Under the pieces are notes generated by a model. That model was not told where the DNA came from. It did not search any database and was given only the letters and a program-made list of their open reading frames with translations. DNA of 6,239 nucleotides from QHCE01 sp038260095 (GTDB lineage Bacteria > Actinomycetota > Actinomycetes > Mycobacteriales > QHCE01), in contig JBBSOC010000090.1 of the NCBI GenBank assembly GCA_038260095.1, positions 1 through 6,239 of the forward strand. Reading direction: 5' to 3'. Made by a program: the position numbers and the translations under genes. Numbering within the stretch: the first letter of the stretch is position 1; each line of letters starts with the position of its first letter. Positions 1-5,513 of this stretch are shown here, one piece after another.

Positions 1-1452
1 AGCGCTCCAGCAGGCCCACCAGTACGGCAGGGTGCTCCGGCTAGCGGTCCCCCCGGCTACGCGTTACCTCCTGGCGGCTTTCCGGGCAGCTACGGCCCTC
101 AGGGCTCCCCAATTCAGCCAGGAGCGCCTGGCATGTTCGCCCCACAGCAGAACCGGTATCCCGAGCCTGGAGTAACCGAACAGCAACCCAGCGGGAAAAA
201 CAAGAAAAAGAAGCGATCGCTGTGGGACGCTTTCATGGGTGACCTGGGCAAGAATAAGCGCAACGGAGGGCACAAACAACGTTCCCGTTCATCGGAAAAC
301 ACCTCACCGCTGGCGGCGTACGGCAGCCTCGACCACCGACTCGGCATGTCCGAGGGTGTACTGCATCAGCAGCCATCGGGCTTTCGGGTAGAAGACGGCG
401 TAGTAGTCCCCGACGATGCTCGGCTGAAGAAAGCCCGCCGTCGTGGTCCCGGCATGGGCGGTGGGCGTTGGCAGCGCTTTGCGTTCCTCACCGCGATGCT
501 GCTGTCTATGGCGCTATTGATGGCGCTCGGTGTCGCTCGCTTAGCCGGCGGCAATCCCACGAACGACGCAAAGGTTTCGGCTGGAACGAACTTTCCGCGC
601 GAAGGCGCCGCGGGATACGTCGAGCGATTCACTAAGGTTTTCTTTAGCTGGGACGAGGGAGGCCCACTGCCACGACAGAGCGCGCTTCGAACGTATTTTC
701 CCGCGGCGAGTGAGGCCAGCTACGGCTGGAACAGCAAGGGCCATCAAGAGGTATCCGATATGCCCGTGACATTGGGGATCGACGTCGCCAGCGACCATCG
801 AGCGGTGATTACCACTGGCGCGTCGGTGGTAATGAACCCGGGTAGTCCGAAGTCGGACGTGAAGTTTTTGTGCTCGGCTACCTCGGTGTATGCGGCAAAT
901 AAAGACTCATACGCCATCGACTCATACCCGGCGTTGGTGGCCTGCCCGACGCCGGCCGCGGTAAACGTGAAGCAGGACCAGCCCGAACTGGAAACCGGTG
1001 CGGCCGCCGCGGAAATCAAAAATATAGTCGAAAAATTCTTTAAAGCGTACGCGACAAACGACTCGGGCACATTCGACCTCGTACTCGACCAGGGAGCCAA
1101 TGTTACCGCTGGTCTAAATGGAGATCGTCAAATTGCCGGAGACCTAACAGTGCGGGTGATCAAACCTGCTGCGGGCGCGGATACTTCGTTGCGTGAGGTT
1201 CATGTTCAGGTCAATTGGCAGCAGCCAGACGGTCAAAGCTCAAGCCTGTCTGAGTACGCCATCACCGCCAAGCTTGTGGGAGGCAGCTGGAAGATCGCTA
1301 AGTTGCGCCCCGCCCTGCCATCGGCGGATCTACAGCCTGAGACGAGTGCTGACCAACGAAAGCAGCTTCAGGACAATGCGCATAGCTCGACCGGTATTAA
1401 TGGCCAATCAGCTACATCCAGCGGCCAATCTAGTGCCGGTCCCGGAGCGTGA
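1..1452 (+). CDS. TcpC-like conjugal transfer protein, 5' end missing
   Basis: This is a bitopic channel or scaffold protein of Gram-positive conjugation machines (Pfam TcpC type, VirB8-like fold), with its bulk outside the membrane. The frame is open from base 1 with no stop, so the ATG at 133 is very probably an internal Met and the true start lies upstream. There are 483 visible residues. Residues 1-60 are Pro/Gly/Gln-rich and look disordered. Basic clusters follow (KKKKR near 68, KKARRRG near 145). A single hydrophobic helix at about 160-180 comes next, giving an N-inside topology by the positive-inside rule. Two NTF2-like regions follow: about 200-312 (a GYVERFTKVFFSWDEGG-like opening) and about 331-436 (IVEKFFKAYATND, ending in a GGSWKIAKLRPALP strand). 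The Ser/Gln-rich tail (437-483) is dispensable-looking. The long proline-rich N-terminus is not typical of clostridial TcpC. Family assignment rests on recalled motif patterns and synteny; confidence is good for the family, lower for details. Confidence 0.85.
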   Translation, partial: SAPAGPPVRQGAPASGPPGYALPPGGFPGSYGPQGSPIQPGAPGMFAPQQNRYPEPGVTEQQPSGKNKKKKRSLWDAFMGDLGKNKRNGGHKQRSRSSENTSPLAAYGSLDHRLGMSEGVLHQQPSGFRVEDGVVVPDDARLKKARRRGPGMGGGRWQRFAFLTAMLLSMALLMALGVARLAGGNPTNDAKVSAGTNFPREGAAGYVERFTKVFFSWDEGGPLPRQSALRTYFPAASEASYGWNSKGHQEVSDMPVTLGIDVASDHRAVITTGASVVMNPGSPKSDVKFLCSATSVYAANKDSYAIDSYPALVACPTPAAVNVKQDQPELETGAAAAEIKNIVEKFFKAYATNDSGTFDLVLDQGANVTAGLNGDRQIAGDLTVRVIKPAAGADTSLREVHVQVNWQQPDGQSSSLSEYAITAKLVGGSWKIAKLRPALPSADLQPETSADQRKQLQDNAHSSTGINGQSATSSGQSSAGPGA

Positions 1453-1463
1453 GGGTGAGGTAT

Positions 1464-1535
1464 ATGAGTGCGTTGAGTTTTTTGCTGGTTGAAGTTGAGG
1501 CTGCGTTGTCAGTGTCAGTAGTGGCGCTGAAGTAA
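1464..1535 (+). CDS. possible 23-residue small ORF between tcpC and tcpD
   Basis: A short frame runs from ATG 1464 to TAA 1533-1535 and encodes a 23-residue peptide starting MSALSFLLVEVEAAL. It is hydrophobic, with two or three glutamates and a terminal lysine. It is preceded by purine-rich ribosome-binding-like bases (GAGGG at 1451-1455 and GGTGAGG at 1454-1460). Its stop overlaps the strong Shine-Dalgarno of the next gene (AAAGGAG, 1534-1540), as expected for translational coupling. It lies on the operon strand, 11 bases after the upstream stop. I recognise no family. It may be a leader peptide that keeps ribosomes loaded for tcpD, a tiny membrane peptide, or a chance frame in a 94-base spacer; a short ORF of this size arises easily by chance. 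Confidence 0.38.
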   Translation: MSALSFLLVEVEAALSVSVVALK

Positions 1536-1540
1536 AGGAG
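1534..1540 (+). promoter_or_regulatory. strong Shine-Dalgarno of the tcpD-like gene
   Basis: AAAGGAG lies six bases before ATG 1547, an ideal spacing. It fixes that ATG as the start and overlaps the TAA of the short upstream frame. The strength fits a small membrane subunit needed in high copy. Confidence 0.8.
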
Positions 1541-1546
1541 ATTGTC

Positions 1547-1831
1547 ATGGTTCACGAATTCGCCGCACAGGTGGTAGCCGCACACGACGGTAATGTGTTG
1601 TACCTGGCCACAGATGGCGGTCACATTGCAAACGGTGTGAAGGATTTCATCGCACCGCTTGCGGCGATCATCATTGGGGTGATGGGGATCCGATATTTAA
1701 TTGGTGACCAGCGCTCTATGGCCGGATTCATCGGATTCCTGCTATTGGGCATCATCGTGTATACGTTCATCAAGTACGGCGAGCAAATCCTCAACGCTTT
1801 CAGCCAGCTTTTACAAGGCTGGCTCGCGTAA
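1547..1831 (+). CDS. TcpD-like small two-helix membrane protein
   Basis: This 94-residue protein has a short amphipathic N-terminus (1-30), without a classical basic signal peptide, and then two hydrophobic helices at about 34-52 and 57-74. They are joined by a tight polar turn (GDQRSMAG), and a short amphipathic C-terminus ends the protein. Size, topology and position between tcpC and tcpE match the TcpD family of pCW3-type systems. TcpD is a small membrane component of the conjugation apparatus whose precise role is not well established. The two-helix hairpin also resembles VirB2/TrbC pilin-like subunits, but no signal-peptidase site is evident, so I do not call it a pilin. The start is supported by AAAGGAG six bases upstream. 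It is co-oriented with tcpE, 51 bases downstream, and is almost certainly in the same transcript. Confidence 0.75.
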   Translation: MVHEFAAQVVAAHDGNVLYLATDGGHIANGVKDFIAPLAAIIIGVMGIRYLIGDQRSMAGFIGFLLLGIIVYTFIKYGEQILNAFSQLLQGWLA

Positions 1832-1871
1832 GAGTCGGGTGAGAAGTGGTTGCCATCCAGGGCGCATAGGG

Positions 1872-1878
1872 AAGGAGG
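1872..1878 (+). promoter_or_regulatory. Shine-Dalgarno deciding the tcpE-like start
   Basis: AAGGAGG lies four bases before ATG 1883. It selects this ATG over the longer TTG-initiated frame at 1850, which would place the ribosome binding site inside the coding region and add eleven residues with no family resemblance. Confidence 0.8.
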
Positions 1879-1882
1879 AGCG

Positions 1883-2326
1883 ATGTTGGTCCGGACTTTT
1901 ACTAGTACATGGAACCTGCGCACCAAAATCTATGCGTTTGAAGATGTCAAGGTGCCGATCAAGGGTGGCATCACCGTGCCGCAAATCCTTGCTGGCCTTG
2001 GCGTGGCCATGGTCTGGATCCCGCTCTGCCTGATCATTCAGATGCCGTTGTGGATTCCCAACCCGGGCGTTCTGGTCGGAATTATGGGGGTCCCGCCGGT
2101 GCTTGCCCTACTGAAAGCCGATACGCCGGTAGCGCACGAGAAGACCACAGAGGAGTGGCTCACTTCCTGGCTTACCCGTCAGGGCGAACCTCGTCGGGTA
2201 GGGGCGCTAGGAGTGGTGCCCAAGGGCCACAAAGTTATCTTGACCGCCACGCATTGGGTGCCCCGTTGGGGCCGTGATGAATGGCTGCGATCCACAGAGC
2301 GCTCCCAGGAACGAGGTAGCGGCTAA
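1883..2326 (+). CDS. TcpE family conjugal transfer membrane protein
   Basis: This 147-residue small integral membrane protein matches the TcpE family (Pfam TcpE; ConD in ICEBs1 is the counterpart), an essential or stimulatory part of the Gram-positive mating channel that sits beside the VirB4-type ATPase. Residues 1-30 are cytoplasmic (TKIYAFEDVKVPIKGG). The two membrane helices are at about 33-53 and 62-78, with a short loop containing WIPNPG. The C-terminal half is soluble and basic, with the family-typical EEWLTSWLTRQGEPRR stretch at 90-105. The ATG at 1883 is chosen because of the AAGGAGG just before it. Its TAA (2324-2326) shares one base with the next ATG, so translation of the ATPase gene is probably coupled to it. 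No frameshift or missing part is seen. Confidence 0.82.
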   Translation: MLVRTFTSTWNLRTKIYAFEDVKVPIKGGITVPQILAGLGVAMVWIPLCLIIQMPLWIPNPGVLVGIMGVPPVLALLKADTPVAHEKTTEEWLTSWLTRQGEPRRVGALGVVPKGHKVILTATHWVPRWGRDEWLRSTERSQERGSG

Positions 2327-5300
2327 TGGGTGGTTTCATTACTATTGTCATCGTTTTCCTGCTTGTCGGTGTAGGCGGATACGTATACACTGAGTGGCAG
2401 AAGCGAGGCAGCCTACAGCGGGACAAGCCGGCGCTTCCGCACCGGCTTTCGCTGCGCTACCTCGACAACACCGTGCTGCTCTCTGAACACGAGGCGTGGA
2501 CGTATCTTCGGCTACCTACAGTCTCGGTGGAATTCAAAACCGCCGAGGACTGGGACCGGCTCATCTCCGCGTTCGGCCATGCATTGGCTGGCCTGACGGA
2601 TTGCCGCATCCATCTCAAGACCGCGTTTCGCGGGTATAACATTGCTAAATGGGCCGAGCAGCTAGACAAGCGCACCTATCACCCAGCACCTGGCTGGTCT
2701 GAACTGCTCATTAAGCAGCAAGAGCACCTTTGGTATGAGCAGTTCATGCAGAAGGAAGTGTATCTAGGGGTTCGGCTGGGTTACCGGAACAATGAGGCTT
2801 CTAATCAGTTCAAGAACGCACTACGGAGCATCAAGAACTTTCTCAATGTGACCGCAGACGCCCTGCTGGGGCAAGACGACGCAGTCGAGGCTAAAGAGAT
2901 CGCGCGTTGGCATGCCGCGGCCGGTCCCATTCAGCGGCTGCTGCGTGGCAGTGTCTACCAGGCAGTGCCTGCTACCTCCGATGAGGTGGCGTGGCTTTTC
3001 CGGCATCACATGCACCCCGAGATGCCGGCTCCGCCACCACCGGCGCGTGAGGGCCAGCCGTGGGGGCGCGGTGAGGTTCAATCGCTGATCGAAGGCTTGG
3101 TGGATCAGAGCGAAAGCCCGTACTACCTCAAGGTTACCCAGCCCAACTGGGATTTTCTGAACCAGCAGCGTGCCCATGAGCGCAACCCTTCAGTAGCACC
3201 CAAGCCCGACACCTCGTTCACGTCATATACGGCCACCCTGTGCATCAGTCGTATTCCTACCGAAATGGACACCTGGGACGGTAATCCGTGGATTCACCAC
3301 GCCGAAGATCCTTCGTTGGGCTTTGCGGTGGAGTTCTCCGGTTACTTTGACATCACCACCCCGGCTAAGGCTAAAAAGGATGTCGAAAAGCAGGTACAGA
3401 AAGTCTCCGCCCAGCAGCGCCATATTGAGCAGGCAGGTGCTGAAGTCCCCACCCGCGTTGCCGATGCGTTCATTGCCGGTAAGCATCTGGACTCTGAGGT
3501 AGAGCGGGAACGTAAATTCTTGGTGTACGGCGCTGGCAGGCTACTGGTGTGCGCCGAAGACGCTGAAGAGCTCACCCGGCGCTGTGAGACGCTGATCGAG
3601 CATTATCGTGACATTGGTATTGACGTGGCTTGGACGCCCAACGATCAGTTGAGGCTGTTCATCGAGCAGTTCCCAGGGGACCGGCCACGGCTCAAGGTGC
3701 GGGCCTATCGGCAGGTGCAAGAGCTGGAGACTGTGACGGCGGGCTTGTTTACCGCGTCGAACTCCCTTGGTGACGGGGAGGGTCCATATTTGGGGCGTAC
3801 TACTGGACGTAGCCAAGAAATCGTGCACTTCGATCCGCTATACGCCCCACGCAACAACAAGCCGCCTGGCGTGGCCATCGTGGGCGCCCCCGGTGGTGGG
3901 AAGACTTTCACGACGTTGGCCACTGCCTACCAGACGGCAATGCGGGGCATAACCACTGTGCTGCTGGACCCCAAAGGTGACGCCAAAGGACTGGCGACCA
4001 TTCAGGGTCTAGGAGATGTCCGAATCCTGGAGCTCGGTGCCCGCATGGCCGGGTTGCTGGATCCGTTCTCCTTGGTTGCCAGTCGTGAAGAGGGCACGCT
4101 GCTGGCCATGGAAACCATGCGTTTGCTGCTCGGTGGCGAGATGACTTCGGATCGAGAAAACGCCATCGTTTCGGCTATTCGCTATATCGCGGTGCAGCCC
4201 GAGCCTAACCTGCGTAAAGTGGTGGAGCTGTTGCTCGCGGGTGGAGTGGAGGGAATCAACCCCACCGGCACGCCCTATAACGACCAGCAGACAGCTGTCG
4301 CCAAATCAGCCGGAAACCTGCTCGAGGTGATCTCGGAGCTTCCGCTGGGCAACCTGTGCTTTTCCAACGCTCAGTCACAGGTAAAGATCGCGCAAGGCCG
4401 GCTCACGATCATCACGTTGGCGGGGTTGACGTTGCCGTCGGCAGCAACACCACAGGATCGTTACACTTATGCGCAGCGGTTGTCGGTGACCCTGCTGTAC
4501 CTGGTTACGCATTATTCGCGATCGCTGGTTATCGACCCGCTCTACACTGGGCCGAAAGCGCTGGTTATTGATGAGGCGTGGGCCATCACGCAGACCTCGC
4601 AGGGCGCGCAGCTTGTGGCCGAAGTTGCCCGGCTTGGCCGATCGCGTAATACAGCTCTCATTCTGGTGTCTCAAAACGCTGGTGACTTGCTGGCCGAGGA
4701 TGTGAAGAACTGTCTAACTACGATGTTTGTGTTCCGCTCTGAAGATCCAGCAGAGATTGCCGCGGACCTGGAGCTGCTGCGCGTTTCCGACAACCCCGAG
4801 CACCGCAACATTATCGCCAGTTTGCCCACAGGCAAACATTCTGAGTGCATCATGCGTGATATTCGAGGCCATGTGGGCACAATGCGGGTGGACATGTCCT
4901 ACCTGCCCGATGTTGTAGTCGCGTTTGACAGCACACCCGATGACGGTAGTGGCCGTATTCAGTCCGCCGCGCGCCGGATCATCACCGATGAGAGCGGCAA
5001 GATTCTAGGTGTGGTAAACACCGATGCCGAGGGCGAGCAGTTGCGGGCTTCGATTGCCGCCCAACAGCAGGCCGCTTTCGGCGGCCAGGTTCCGGTTGCG
5101 GTGCCGTTGCCGCACAGCGCCGCGCCTAGAAACACGGCTATACCAGCAAATTCTGTGCCCCCAACTTCTGTGCCACCACTGGTCGTGCCACCGATTTCGG
5201 CGCCGGCAGTGCGCTCGGCGCGGGTGGGTACCATGCCTAGTTCAGCTGCCCCAACAGGGCGAATGGGGGCAGCTGCTCCGCCAGCTTCGGTTTCACCAAC

Positions 5301-5496
5301 TTCGGCACCTCAAGTTCCTGCGCATGACCCGATCAGCACTCAGGGAACGGTGTATACCAGTTCGGGACATGACGCTGATCGCGATACTGGTGTCGATGTT
5401 GACAATGCTCATGACGCTGCCGAAAACTCTGAGCCCTCCCCAGCGCAACCACGGCGCAGGAGCTCCGCGGCACCGTCATGGTCGACTAGAGAGTAG
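2326..5496 (+). CDS. TcpF/ConE-type VirB4 family conjugation ATPase
   Basis: This 1056-residue membrane-associated AAA-like ATPase powers assembly of, or transport through, the conjugative type IV secretion channel. An N-terminal hydrophobic segment (about 3-22) is followed by a VirB4-like N-terminal region with NTVLLSEHEAWTYLRLP at 48-64, which is typical of actinobacterial members. The C-terminal ATPase domain spans about 500-900. It carries Walker A GAPGGGKT (520-527), an LDPKGD motif (547-552), Walker B LVIDE (746-750) followed by AW, and a VSQN motif near 781-784. All catalytic residues seem intact. From about 923 to the end is a low-complexity Pro/Ala/Val/Ser tail with SVPP and PTSAP-like repeats, not part of the catalytic core. 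The ATG overlaps the tcpE TAA by one base, with GAGG nine bases upstream. Homologues include pCW3 TcpF, ICEBs1 ConE and Tn916 Orf16; the family call is firm, the exact orthology inferred from synteny. Confidence 0.93.
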   Translation: MGGFITIVIVFLLVGVGGYVYTEWQKRGSLQRDKPALPHRLSLRYLDNTVLLSEHEAWTYLRLPTVSVEFKTAEDWDRLISAFGHALAGLTDCRIHLKTAFRGYNIAKWAEQLDKRTYHPAPGWSELLIKQQEHLWYEQFMQKEVYLGVRLGYRNNEASNQFKNALRSIKNFLNVTADALLGQDDAVEAKEIARWHAAAGPIQRLLRGSVYQAVPATSDEVAWLFRHHMHPEMPAPPPPAREGQPWGRGEVQSLIEGLVDQSESPYYLKVTQPNWDFLNQQRAHERNPSVAPKPDTSFTSYTATLCISRIPTEMDTWDGNPWIHHAEDPSLGFAVEFSGYFDITTPAKAKKDVEKQVQKVSAQQRHIEQAGAEVPTRVADAFIAGKHLDSEVERERKFLVYGAGRLLVCAEDAEELTRRCETLIEHYRDIGIDVAWTPNDQLRLFIEQFPGDRPRLKVRAYRQVQELETVTAGLFTASNSLGDGEGPYLGRTTGRSQEIVHFDPLYAPRNNKPPGVAIVGAPGGGKTFTTLATAYQTAMRGITTVLLDPKGDAKGLATIQGLGDVRILELGARMAGLLDPFSLVASREEGTLLAMETMRLLLGGEMTSDRENAIVSAIRYIAVQPEPNLRKVVELLLAGGVEGINPTGTPYNDQQTAVAKSAGNLLEVISELPLGNLCFSNAQSQVKIAQGRLTIITLAGLTLPSAATPQDRYTYAQRLSVTLLYLVTHYSRSLVIDPLYTGPKALVIDEAWAITQTSQGAQLVAEVARLGRSRNTALILVSQNAGDLLAEDVKNCLTTMFVFRSEDPAEIAADLELLRVSDNPEHRNIIASLPTGKHSECIMRDIRGHVGTMRVDMSYLPDVVVAFDSTPDDGSGRIQSAARRIITDESGKILGVVNTDAEGEQLRASIAAQQQAAFGGQVPVAVPLPHSAAPRNTAIPANSVPPTSVPPLVVPPISAPAVRSARVGTMPSSAAPTGRMGAAAPPASVSPTSAPQVPAHDPISTQGTVYTSSGHDADRDTGVDVDNAHDAAENSEPSPAQPRRRSSAAPSWSTRE

Positions 5497-5513
5497 CCGA
5501 CCATGACGGCCGC
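5467..5513 (+). promoter_or_regulatory. long inverted repeat (hairpin) spanning ATPase stop and next start
   Basis: CCGTCATGGTCG (5473-5484) and CGACCATGACGG (5498-5509) are perfect 12-bp inverted repeats around a 13-base spacer. Within the spacer, CTA (5486-5488) can pair with TAG (5494-5496), leaving a GAGAG loop. Outside, GCGG (5467-5470) can pair with CCGC (5510-5513) across a two-base bulge. The structure covers the last codons and TAG of the ATPase gene and holds the next ATG (5503-5505) in the right arm. The only Shine-Dalgarno-like bases (AGAGAG, 5488-5493) lie in or next to the loop. No T-run follows on either strand, so an ordinary intrinsic terminator is unlikely. Control of translation is the simplest reading; a DNA-binding operator is possible. 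Confidence 0.75.

Noticed and set aside
133..135. ATG as the start of the tcpC-like gene
   Set aside because: The frame is open to base 1 with the same Pro/Gly-rich composition and no Shine-Dalgarno stands before 133, so it is more likely an internal Met.
1402..1430. Direct repeat GGCCAATC (1402-1409 and 1423-1430)
   Set aside because: It is short and codes for the repeated Gly-Gln-Ser of a low-complexity tail; no sign of an iteron or recombination site.
1461..1466. TATATG as a promoter -10 element upstream of tcpD
   Set aside because: No matching -35 element at the right distance, and the site is within a tightly packed operon.
1850..1882. Longer TTG start for the tcpE-like gene adding 11 residues
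   Set aside because: The AAGGAGG at 1872-1878 points to ATG 1883; the TTG has no convincing ribosome binding site and the extra residues look like translated leader.
5467..5513. Hairpin as a Rho-independent terminator
   Set aside because: No T-run follows on either strand, and an operon gene starts inside it. U-tail-less terminators are claimed in some actinobacteria, so this is not fully excluded.
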